Origin: RXOA01 sp964547105
GTDB lineage: Bacteria; Bipolaricaulota; Bipolaricaulia; UBA7950; UBA9294
Length of the DNA: 64,000 nucleotides
Direction: 5' to 3'
Assembly (NCBI GenBank): GCA_964547105.1
Contig: CAZJLO010000003.1
Location: 1 to 64,000, forward strand
Shown: positions 1 through 7,704 of the stretch, in pieces
Layout of the letters: every line of letters starts with the position of its first letter
Position numbering within the stretch: position 1 is the stretch's first letter
Notes under the pieces: model-generated
Seen by the model: the letters and a program-made list of their open reading frames with translations, nothing else
Database searches by the model: none
What the model was told of the DNA's origin: nothing
Translations under genes and position numbers: made by a program

Positions 1-316
1 ACAGCGCGTCCCACAGCCACGTCTCTTGGTCGTAATCGGGATGGACGGAATGGGCGGTGAAGACATCCACGGGCGGATCTTTCACGTCTCGAACGTGGGC
101 GTATCCGGCGAGGCAGCCTTCCGGTGTGAACACAAGCAGGCTGTCGGTGGTGAGGTCGAACTTGGGGTGATTCCAGAGCTTCCGGATCTGTTCGGGGGTC
201 GACGAACGAACTCCGCGTGTGGCTTGCAAGCGCTCGTTCCAGAAATCGGACACACGTTCCGCATCCTCCATGGATGCAGAACGGACGGTGAAACCGTCTG
301 GCAAGGTATGAATCAT
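1..316 (-). CDS. GNAT-family N-acetyltransferase, N-terminal part (runs off the window)
   Basis: An open frame reads without a stop from an ATG at 316 to the window edge, 105 codons. It begins MIHTLPDGFTVRSASMEDAE, a typical GNAT opening (strand 1 followed by the D-A/E helix). It continues through W-rich helices to a segment reading TAHSVHPDY, which matches the GNAT strand 4 region just before the acetyl-CoA loop. A strong AGGAGG lies at 322-327, about 5 nt before the ATG. The acetyl-CoA motif itself is outside the window, so the substrate cannot be guessed. It is transcribed away from the isochorismatase-like gene, with about 300 bp between the two starts. Confidence 0.75.
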   Translation of the reverse strand, partial: MIHTLPDGFTVRSASMEDAERVSDFWNERLQATRGVRSSTPEQIRKLWNHPKFDLTTDSLLVFTPEGCLAGYAHVRDVKDPPVDVFTAHSVHPDYDQETWLWDAL

Positions 317-615
317 CGAGCCTCCTAGGCAGTGTAGGAGGCCAGCGGCCGCGTGTGCCCGGATGTCACACTCTGCTGTGGGTATCGCTGCACGTTGTGC
401 AGGTTTTCGATGCTACGAAGAACCTACACAGGGAGCGACCGCTGACCTCAATGGTTTCGTCAAACGGATCACCCCCTTCCGCCCTTACGGGCGCGTAAGA
501 TGAATCCATTCTACGGATCGATCCGCCGAAGACAACCCCCGTGTTCCGGGAACGATGCGCGTTCCGCCTTGCGACTATACTCCCTCTATCGGAAAGGCGG
601 GCAGGAGGGGATGGA

Positions 616-1152
616 ATGAAGAGCATGGCGGGTGCGGCGCTTATGGTGATCGATGTTCAGGTGAAGTACATGGAGCCGGAGCCGATGGTGACTTCGGACG
701 GTCCGGATCTTCTCGAGAAGTGCGGCGGATTGATCGATGCGGCAAGGGCGAACGCGATTCCGGTGATCTACATCCAGCATGTGGATCCCGACGCGCCGCC
801 CGATCCGGAGTTGATCGCGATCCACCCGCAGATCGCGCCGAATGCGAACGAGGCGATCGTTCAGAAGACCTTCGGCAGCGCGTTCATGAAGACCGAGCTT
901 GAGAGCGTTCTCGAGCAACGGGGGTTAAGCAAGCTCTACTTGTGCGGACTGGCGACATTCGGCTGCGTCAATCACACCGTGCTGTGCGCGGTGTGTCGCG
1001 GGTACGACGTGACGGTGGCGTCCGACGGTCATGGGACGAGCCCCGAAGCCGGCCCGGTGGACGAGCAGATGGCGCACTTCAACAGGATGTGGGAGCGCGC
1101 CGGGGCGACGCTGCGGAAGGCCAGGGAGATCGAGCAGCAGTTCGCAGCCTAA
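616..1152 (+). CDS. Isochorismatase-like cysteine hydrolase
   Basis: The 178-residue protein belongs to the isochorismatase-like cysteine hydrolase family, which hydrolyses C-N bonds in amides such as nicotinamide or ureido compounds. The expected triad is visible: Asp13 in MVIDVQ, Lys84 in IVQKTFGSAF and nucleophile Cys117 in GLATFGCVNH. The open frame extends upstream to 541, but the ATG at 616 is chosen because GGAGGGG sits 5 nt before it and the protein then starts at the usual first strand. A TATACT box at 576-581 could be the -10, without a good -35. It converges on the propeller gene downstream, 12 bp away. The substrate is not predictable. Confidence 0.85.
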   Translation: MKSMAGAALMVIDVQVKYMEPEPMVTSDGPDLLEKCGGLIDAARANAIPVIYIQHVDPDAPPDPELIAIHPQIAPNANEAIVQKTFGSAFMKTELESVLEQRGLSKLYLCGLATFGCVNHTVLCAVCRGYDVTVASDGHGTSPEAGPVDEQMAHFNRMWERAGATLRKAREIEQQFAA

Positions 1153-1164
1153 CCCTCTCGGCTG

Positions 1165-3213
1165 CTACTCCCAGCGGAGGACGGTGAAGCCGGCGTCGGT
1201 GCCGACCCAGATGCGGCCGTCGGGCCCAATCGCCACGGCGTTGGTGCGGTCGTCGAGAAGGCCGTCCACGATTCGGATCACGTCACAGACGTCGTCTTCG
1301 AGATCGTGCGGCGTTCCGCGGGTGTCGTACCGCCGGATCCCGTTCCATCCGTTGGGGAACCACAACACGCCGTCTTGGTCCTGGGTGAGTCCCGGCATGC
1401 AGTTAGGCTGCCGGATCACGGTCATCCGATCATCTCCCAGGTCGGCAAAGATCTCTCCCGGGTCGATGGCGACGACATCGCTACACCCTCCGAGCCAGAC
1501 GGATCGATCTCCTTCGACCAAGACGCTGTAGACCCCGCCCGACGGCATCCCTGTCGAGGCGTTGTACCGGACCCATGCATCATCCAACGGTTCTTCGAGC
1601 GATCCGCCGAAATCCAGGGCCACCGCTCCCGCGTCGCCGGTGGCGAACCACACCCGAGCAGCTCCCTGAAAACCAATCGCCACGACGCCTTGCCCTTCCA
1701 ACAGCGCCTCGTGCGTCAGCGAAATCCAGCGGTCGTCCGACGGATCGTGCGGCGTGCCGTTCGGATCGAGCACGCAAACGCCGGCTTCGGGAACTCCGCA
1801 CCACACCCGCCCCAACCGATCCACCGCGACCGATTGGACGTAGTTGTCGGCTAGCCCCTGCTCTGCGCGATAGTTCGTCGAAACGACCCCATCTTCCCGC
1901 AACTCGATCGCAAACAGTCCACCCCACGTGCCGGCCCAGATCACCGGACCATCGGCGGTGATGTCGTAGACCGAGGCGGAAAGCGCCTGCTGCCATCCTT
2001 CTTCCGTCCGGACGACCACGCCGCCGTCCGAGGCGACCCAGACCTGATCCTCGAAAAACGCGAAGCCCCGCACGTCTTGACTTGGGAGATCGCTTCTGGC
2101 AAGGAACCGCTCCCATCGGTCATCGGTGCCGTCTTCGAGGGTTCCTTGATGCCGAAGCCGGATCGCGCCCTCACGGTTGCCATCGATCAACCACAGCTCG
2201 TCCTCGGCCGCCGCAACCAGTCCGCGCACGGTCCAAGGCTGCTCCCCTGGAGCGTACGGAACAAGCTCCCACACATCATCACCCGATTCGAACGGGGTAC
2301 GGGCTCCCGAGAGCACGTAGAGTTCCCCCCGTGAGGTTGCCAGCCACAGGTCACCGGAATCGTCAAACGTGATGAACCCCGTGGCGTCCAGCGGGAGACT
2401 CTCTCCGGGCAGGTACTCTAGGGACCTGTCATCCCCCGGATCCGGCGTACCGCCGTCATCGAGCGCGACCAATCCTTGCGATCGATGGACAATCCACACC
2501 GCCCCCCAGGGATCGGGAATCACCCGCTCGATCGGCGTGGCCGCCGCGATGCGTTCCGCTGGGTGCACCGTCCACACGTCGTCGGACGGATCGTGAGGCG
2601 TGCCGCTCGGATCCAGTACGACGATATTCCCCGAGCCCTGCCACACCCACACACGGCCCCGAGCATCCATGGCGACCCCGGCCGGTCGGCCGACCGCAGG
2701 ACCTCCATCCCACGAAAGCGTTGTGATCGTCGCCCCGATCCCGCCTGCCTCGGGATCGGCGAACGGAGAGAGAACGGACAACCCTCTGGCGGTTGCCACC
2801 CAGATGTTTCCTTCTTGATCCACGGCCAGATCCCGTACGAAGTCGCTGGCCAGTCCGTTTCGCTCATCGAACGTGATCCATCGCCCGTTCGCGAAGGTCG
2901 AGACACCACCCAGCCATGTGGCCATCGAGACCCAAACCGCGCCGTCCGGCGCAACGACGATATCGCTGACCCAGTTGTCGGGGAGCCCATCGGCAGCGGT
3001 CCAATGAAGAAGCGAGTCCGAAGCGTTTGCCGAGTCCCAGCAAAGGACGCCGCCCGGTGTTCCCATCCAGATCCGTTCGTTGTGATCCACGGCAACGGCG
3101 TTGACCTGATCGGTGAACGCCATCGAGAGTTCCACCACGGCCTCGGCACCGGCTCCCACCGCCCATCCCAGCAGCACCCCCGCCCCAAGCAACCAAGCGC
3201 ACGCGATCCTCAC
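1165..3213 (-). CDS. Secreted two-component-propeller-type beta-propeller protein
   Basis: The 682-residue protein has an N-terminal signal peptide (MRIACAWLLGAGVLLGWAVG, cleavage near AGA/EA) and then only beta-propeller repeats. Blades repeat the pattern V-A-VD--G-IW-GT--G-, as in Reg_prop two-component propellers (seen in KTNAVAIGPDGRIWVGTDAG-like blades at the C-terminus). Most blades carry an acidic insertion of the form GTP-D-SDD-W, seen at least eight times in variants. There is no transmembrane, kinase or output domain after the propeller, so this is a free exported sensor-like or binding domain. The start is GTG at 3213 with an extended Shine-Dalgarno GGAGGTGA 9 nt before it. Function beyond ligand or wall binding is unknown. 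Confidence 0.8.
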   Translation of the reverse strand: MRIACAWLLGAGVLLGWAVGAGAEAVVELSMAFTDQVNAVAVDHNERIWMGTPGGVLCWDSANASDSLLHWTAADGLPDNWVSDIVVAPDGAVWVSMATWLGGVSTFANGRWITFDERNGLASDFVRDLAVDQEGNIWVATARGLSVLSPFADPEAGGIGATITTLSWDGGPAVGRPAGVAMDARGRVWVWQGSGNIVVLDPSGTPHDPSDDVWTVHPAERIAAATPIERVIPDPWGAVWIVHRSQGLVALDDGGTPDPGDDRSLEYLPGESLPLDATGFITFDDSGDLWLATSRGELYVLSGARTPFESGDDVWELVPYAPGEQPWTVRGLVAAAEDELWLIDGNREGAIRLRHQGTLEDGTDDRWERFLARSDLPSQDVRGFAFFEDQVWVASDGGVVVRTEEGWQQALSASVYDITADGPVIWAGTWGGLFAIELREDGVVSTNYRAEQGLADNYVQSVAVDRLGRVWCGVPEAGVCVLDPNGTPHDPSDDRWISLTHEALLEGQGVVAIGFQGAARVWFATGDAGAVALDFGGSLEEPLDDAWVRYNASTGMPSGGVYSVLVEGDRSVWLGGCSDVVAIDPGEIFADLGDDRMTVIRQPNCMPGLTQDQDGVLWFPNGWNGIRRYDTRGTPHDLEDDVCDVIRIVDGLLDDRTNAVAIGPDGRIWVGTDAGFTVLRWE

Positions 3214-3273
3214 CGGGACTCACCTCCCCTCCATCCTTACCACGACGGAGGGAGATGGCGCAACAACCCCCGG

Positions 3274-4362
3274 CTACGCCGGTTCGGCGTCGGGATCGGG
3301 ATCGGGATCCACATCGGTGAGATCGTAGTCCCACGCACAAAATGGATCGCCGTTGAGAATGGAGTGGGTGATCGTGCAGTGCTTGAACCGCACGCCGAGG
3401 ATCGGCTCCCACAACTGCCGCGCCCAGCCGGCAGCACGATAGCAGAAGATGGGATCCACTTTGGGGTCGGTCGCTTCCCGGATCAGGCTGCAAAAGCAGT
3501 ACCCACGGCGGCGCTCGGCGGAAGTCTCCGCCTTGTCGTATGCCTCGCGGTTGACGGCAACCTTGCTCAGGTGGAGAACGCAATCGTCGATCCACCACGG
3601 ATCGATCGTTCCGCCCGCCGGTCCGGCGGCAAGCGCCGCACTCTGCGATTCAATCAGCGCCGACGCATCACGCCCAACCTCGTTGAACTGCTTCTTGGCA
3701 TGTGCGATGTCCTCAGGCGGACGGACAAGAGCGACGCGCGATAGGATATCGAACTGCTGGTCCGGCGTCGTGCGTTTCTTCAGCCGGGCGATCGTGTCCG
3801 CGACCCACGAGACGCGCTCATCCACCCCGGTGAACGGCGTCAGCTTGTCTCCGCCAACCCAGATCTCCAAAGCGGCCTGTTCGCCGAGAACCCGGGCCAA
3901 CTGATCCAGATATACGTCGGGCCAGGCAAGAAACGCTGCCTGGACCTCGATTCGATTCTCGGATTCGTCCGCCGGATCGTAGCGGTGGTAGATTTCCACC
4001 AGCTCCAGCTCCGGCGACAGCCCGGAGCGCTGCATCTGCTCGTACAACCGTTTTCGCGACTGCCCAAGCGTCGCCACCGGACCCGAGTGGATGGTTGAGA
4101 AGAGGTGGAGCCGCCGCAGGGTGTTCGTCTTGATGCCATCCGCGTTGATTCGTCCGGCAACCGGGTATCCGATCTCTGAATCCAGCCCCTCCACCGGGGT
4201 ATCAAAGCGAATGATGTGGGTCAGCGGCCCTGTCGGCGCGCGTACGCGCGCCGCACGGACAGTGTTCATGCGGGACGGCAAGTCATCCCGCGACTTCAGA
4301 GGCTCGCGGATTCCCGCGAATAGTCCTTCCTCTCGAACAACGTGGCGTATTCCGTGTTCCAC
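3274..4362 (-). CDS. GyrI-like effector-binding domain fused to an ATC-hydrolase/V4R-like C-terminal domain
   Basis: The 362-residue protein starts at GTG 4362, where GAGGAGG stands about 5 nt upstream. The frame continues upstream to 4452 but with implausible sequence. Residues 1-150 or so look like a GyrI/AraC-type effector-binding domain: GPLTHIIRF, then SEIGYPVAG, then the TIHSGPVATLG strand and ELVEIYHRYDP. The C-terminal 120 residues hold paired cysteines (GYCFCSLIREA), PIFCYRAAGWARQLWE and a final NGDPFCAWDY, like L-2-amino-thiazoline-4-carboxylate hydrolase or V4R-type small-molecule-binding domains. No DNA-binding domain is present. A role in sensing or processing a small hydrophobic compound is inference. 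The C-terminus ends in an acidic DPDPDPD run. Confidence 0.65.
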   Translation of the reverse strand: MEHGIRHVVREEGLFAGIREPLKSRDDLPSRMNTVRAARVRAPTGPLTHIIRFDTPVEGLDSEIGYPVAGRINADGIKTNTLRRLHLFSTIHSGPVATLGQSRKRLYEQMQRSGLSPELELVEIYHRYDPADESENRIEVQAAFLAWPDVYLDQLARVLGEQAALEIWVGGDKLTPFTGVDERVSWVADTIARLKKRTTPDQQFDILSRVALVRPPEDIAHAKKQFNEVGRDASALIESQSAALAAGPAGGTIDPWWIDDCVLHLSKVAVNREAYDKAETSAERRRGYCFCSLIREATDPKVDPIFCYRAAGWARQLWEPILGVRFKHCTITHSILNGDPFCAWDYDLTDVDPDPDPDAEPA

Positions 4363-4790
4363 GATCCTCCTCTCCGCGCAACCCGGTCTTGTCCACGTAG
4401 GCGGCATTCCCGTCGACTGTCTCGCGGATCGCGCCGACACGAAGCATAGCATGGAGCGACGGAGGATTCTCGAAACGTTGGCCCAACTCGCTTCTGCTTC
4501 GCGATACGGCAGCCGCCTACAGCGAGGCCTTTCTCGTCAACGCTTCGGACGACACCATTCTTTGCGTGCGAGCGCTCTGGAGCGAAACAGGATCGCGGGC
4601 GCAAGCGGGAGCCGTAGCCAATAGGAAAAGACACCGGAGACCCTAGGCTACAGCTTCAGGGCCGGTGTCCAACGACTTGATTGCGGCGGTCAGCCTGCTA
4701 CAAGCAGACTCATGGTCCTTTCGGAATAGACCAGCTTCCCAGGCCATCCGATATGCCGCGCCAAGAGCAAAGCACCCACTCGCTGCCGAA
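4363..4790. other. Non-coding stretch, nothing assigned
   Basis: About 430 bp lie between the GyrI-like gene and the small ribbon-helix-helix gene. Open frames on both strands (for example 4643-4837 minus) have no ribosome binding site and no recognisable sequence. One of them overlaps the small gene in another frame. No tRNA, repeat or clear terminator was seen. Confidence 0.4.
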
Positions 4791-4958
4791 CTATCCTTCT
4801 TCTTGATTGAGGTATTCGAGAATGGCCTCGACAACAAGGTAGTTGACTGAACGATCGTGCTTCTCGCTGAGTCTCATCAGGCGCTCGACGGGTTGCTCAT
4901 CGAGCTTGTTCTTCGGAATGTAGACAGCGAGCTTGTCCATCACGTGCTTCCGTGTCAT
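4791..4958 (-). CDS. Small ribbon-helix-helix (CopG/Arc-like) protein
   Basis: A 55-codon frame begins ATG at 4958 after GGGGGACC. It has the pattern of a ribbon-helix-helix DNA-binding protein: a polar strand DKLAVYIPKNKLD, a helix EQPVERLMRLSEKHD, then SVNYLVVEAILEYLNQEEG. The S-VNYLVVEAI helix is the conserved second helix of CopG/Arc-type repressors, which usually act as dimers, often as antitoxins. No partner toxin is recognisable downstream, since the next 400 bp hold no convincing gene. A stand-alone autoregulator or an orphan antitoxin are both possible. Confidence 0.7.
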   Translation of the reverse strand: MTRKHVMDKLAVYIPKNKLDEQPVERLMRLSEKHDRSVNYLVVEAILEYLNQEEG

Positions 4959-5197
4959 GCAAGGTCCCCCTTACTATTTGCCATCCGGTTTCATATCGCG
5001 GCAGCTTGTTTCGAAACCCCGAAAATAAGAACAAACGCTACCGAGAAGTTTCGAAGCGTTCGTCCACCGTCGTAGTATATCGTACGGAAGCTAGGAATTG
5101 AAGGGGAGAAGACATGCAGGATATCACCAACAGCCCTTGAATCACGTGCCCAACCAGGGACCACGGTCCATCCATTTATACTTGTTTGCAGCTTACA

Positions 5198-6655
5198 TCA
5201 TCGAATGATCCCCCAGCCTGTTTCCAGGTCCTCGCCGACTGGACCGACATCGATCGCGCTGCCTCGAAGTGCGGCTTCTACCTCGGAAACGCTCAGCGTC
5301 GGTTCTTGCGCAATCAAGAACGCGGCCGTCCCAGCAACAATCGGTGCCGCAAACGATGTCCCGGAGGCGGTGGAGATGCCCCCGCCCGGCATGAACGAGA
5401 GAACATCTTCACCAAGCGCGGCGAAATCCACTTCCTGCCCCCTATTCGAGAAGGCGGCCGTGTCAAGTTGCGGATCGACGGCGGCCACGGTGATGATCTC
5501 GGACCATGTCGACATGTAGCGCAGTTCGGCGCCATCATTGCCGGAAATGCCGATCACGACAACGCCCTGAGCCACAGCCAAGCCCACCGCTTCGCGCACG
5601 GAGGCAGGCGGTGGCTCGACCGCATAGAGCGACAAGTTGATCAGATCGGCTCCTTGGTTCACCGCATACTCGATGGCTTCCACCAAGAGGTCCCAGTCAT
5701 TGGAATAGAACGCGCCTCGAGAATCGAGAAAACGAAGATCCATGATGGACAGAGTCTCCGAGGATCCCAATCGATCGCGTTGCGCTTCGAACGCAGAGGC
5801 AAGTGCGCCGGCGACAAACGTCCCGTGCCAATAGAGCCGGGTCCCGACAAGCGAATCGGGGTCGCCATCCCGGAAGTCCCAGCCGTGAATATCATCGACA
5901 TAGCCGTTGCCGTCATCATCCACGCCATTATCGGCGATCTCGTCAGGATTCTCCCACATGACGCACCCCAGCGGAGCCACACCGAAGTCGATCCCCGAAT
6001 CGATCACGGCAACCACCACATCCGAACCTCCCGGGACCGCCTCCACCATCTCGTTGGAGGCGAAGAACCGCCTGTTACACATGGTGAGGACTCTCGCTCC
6101 AAGGATGTCTTCAACGATAGGATTGATTCTGGCGATCTGTTTCGCCCCTTCGGCAACACAGAGATTCGAGCAAAGGATCGAGAAACGGTGGAAATTGTCG
6201 CCGAGAACCAATGCCGCTCCTTCGTTGCAGACGAGATTGCAGCCATAAATCGTGACATCGTCCGCCGGATGCTCCGCTGACCCATCCACCAACACGCCGA
6301 TTCCAGACCCGGTCACCGTCATCCCCTCGAGACGGATGTGGGTAGAATCCAGGATCTCCACCGATCCGTTGATGACCACCGCCAGCGACGCATCTCCGGC
6401 TTGATCCCAACACGGAATCCGCCCCATCGCAAACAGAAGCTCCGCTCCGCGGATCGTGAGGTGATCCTTGTCTTCGATCTTCAACGTGCCTAAGTAGACG
6501 CCGGGTGAGATGAGAATCGTGTCTCCGGGAGCTGCTTGGTCAATCGCTTCCTGCAACATCAACACATCGTCCTCTACGACAATCGTCTCCGCCGCCAGCA
6601 TCCAGCACACGAGAAGAATCACGACAATCGCTAGGATCGATCGCATGACGCACAT
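5198..6655 (-). CDS. Exported subtilisin-like serine protease with N-terminal beta-helix segment
   Basis: The 485-residue protein has a signal peptide (residues 1-22, ending LLVCWMLAAE). Residues 25-165 resemble right-handed beta-helix rungs (ETIVVEDDV.., GDTILISPGVY, HLTIRGAELL, IRLEGMTVTGS). The S8 peptidase domain follows: catalytic Asp219 in VAVIDSGID, His277 in YWHGTFVAG, oxyanion Asn373 in GISGNDG and Ser434 in SGTSFAAP. An Asp/Asn loop at 242-255 (DNGVDDDGNGYVDD) probably binds calcium. A parallel-beta-helix module in front of a subtilase suggests a surface or extracellular enzyme that also binds a polymer. Two ATG starts, 6655 and 6646, are possible. Confidence 0.88.
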   Translation of the reverse strand: MCVMRSILAIVVILLVCWMLAAETIVVEDDVLMLQEAIDQAAPGDTILISPGVYLGTLKIEDKDHLTIRGAELLFAMGRIPCWDQAGDASLAVVINGSVEILDSTHIRLEGMTVTGSGIGVLVDGSAEHPADDVTIYGCNLVCNEGAALVLGDNFHRFSILCSNLCVAEGAKQIARINPIVEDILGARVLTMCNRRFFASNEMVEAVPGGSDVVVAVIDSGIDFGVAPLGCVMWENPDEIADNGVDDDGNGYVDDIHGWDFRDGDPDSLVGTRLYWHGTFVAGALASAFEAQRDRLGSSETLSIMDLRFLDSRGAFYSNDWDLLVEAIEYAVNQGADLINLSLYAVEPPPASVREAVGLAVAQGVVVIGISGNDGAELRYMSTWSEIITVAAVDPQLDTAAFSNRGQEVDFAALGEDVLSFMPGGGISTASGTSFAAPIVAGTAAFLIAQEPTLSVSEVEAALRGSAIDVGPVGEDLETGWGIIR

Positions 6656-6854
6656 CCCCAGGAACCTGTCCCTTGTATGAAAGCATCGGCCGTCGATTCG
6701 GCTCCACGCTTCAGATTCAATCTACCCGTCACCAAGCCCGAACGGCAAGTTCCAAATCGAATCGTTGCTTCGCTTGAGGATTGACTCCGGCACTGGTTCG
6801 CGGTAGGTTGGTCCGGGTGGCGGCAGCAAGGAGAGGGTCAAGGAGGTGGGAGTC

Positions 6855-7676
6855 GTGTCCGACAACTCCCTGTTGTGGATTGGTGGTGGTATCGCCGCAG
6901 TTCTGCTGTTGTTGTTGCTGCTGGCATCGGGATCCCCGGATCCGGGAGCCAATGCAGCTCTTGAGGAGCCGATCTCGACTGAGGCATCGTCTATCCTGCA
7001 GACTGGCGGGAGTTCGCAGGCATCGTTGGCCGCAGGATCGATGGAGATCCCGCCTGCAACCGTGATCTCTTCGACATGTTCTCCCTGTATGACGTCAACG
7101 CCGTGTTCCGTTCCGGCACCCGCTTCCCCCTGCCGGACAATTTCCGAGCCCGACCCCTGTGCTCCGGCGACTTGGGCATGCGACGATCCGTGCGTCCAGC
7201 ACGTTTCGGCGCAGCGCGCCGCGCCACTGGCGACAGCATGCAACTGCGCGCCGCCATGCGGGTATTCCGCCGAGCCAACCACATGGCCGTGCAGCCAACC
7301 CGCCTCTCCGTGCGCTGCGATACCCTCTCAAACGGTCATTGTGCTGCACAACCAGGATCGGCCTTCATCCGGCGTGATTCGATCAGGTGGCGCCGCCACC
7401 GTGCTCATCGAACGTTCCTATCCCGAGTGGGTCACGGAAGGCCAGACAGCTCAGCTGCATGGCCGAATCACCACACCCGTGAACATTCCCGTTTGCTTCG
7501 AGTGGACAGCGGAACGAGGAAGCTTCGACGACCCGACATCGCTCGATCCCGTGTATACCGCTCCGGCGGCGGTTCGCTGGGGGGATTCGGTATGCATCAA
7601 GCTCGAAATTCATGATGCCTACGGCGTCAGACGATACGATCAGATTGAGCTTCGGATAGGAAAGGCGCTGTTCTAA
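6855..7676 (+). CDS. Membrane-anchored Cys/Pro-rich protein with C-terminal Ig-like domain
   Basis: GTG at 6855 follows AGGAGGTGGGAGTC; the earlier in-frame GTG at 6846 overlaps that ribosome binding site. The protein (273 residues) has one N-terminal membrane anchor (LLWIGGGIAAVLLLLLLLAS), a low-complexity middle region with about twelve cysteines, mostly as Pro-Cys or Ala-Cys pairs spaced 3-10 residues apart, and a C-terminal Ig-like domain of about 95 residues (VTEGQTAQLHGRI .. VCFEWTAERGSFDD .. DSVCIKLEIHDAYGV). That last part resembles PKD or Big-type folds. No family was recognised for the Cys-rich part. It is transcribed opposite to the subtilase and converges on the diguanylate cyclase. 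Confidence 0.7.
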   Translation: MSDNSLLWIGGGIAAVLLLLLLLASGSPDPGANAALEEPISTEASSILQTGGSSQASLAAGSMEIPPATVISSTCSPCMTSTPCSVPAPASPCRTISEPDPCAPATWACDDPCVQHVSAQRAAPLATACNCAPPCGYSAEPTTWPCSQPASPCAAIPSQTVIVLHNQDRPSSGVIRSGGAATVLIERSYPEWVTEGQTAQLHGRITTPVNIPVCFEWTAERGSFDDPTSLDPVYTAPAAVRWGDSVCIKLEIHDAYGVRRYDQIELRIGKALF

Positions 7677-7704
7677 GACAGCGCCCGCATGGCAAGGAAT
7701 TCCG

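Noticed and set aside
26..328. A 100-codon plus-strand frame at the left edge.
   Set aside because: It lies opposite the GNAT frame, which has a ribosome binding site and family sequence; the plus frame has neither.
5115..5141. An 8-codon mini-frame after AAGGGGAGAAGAC.
   Set aside because: The ribosome binding site is good, but the peptide is too short and no leader function (attenuator, repeated codon) is visible.
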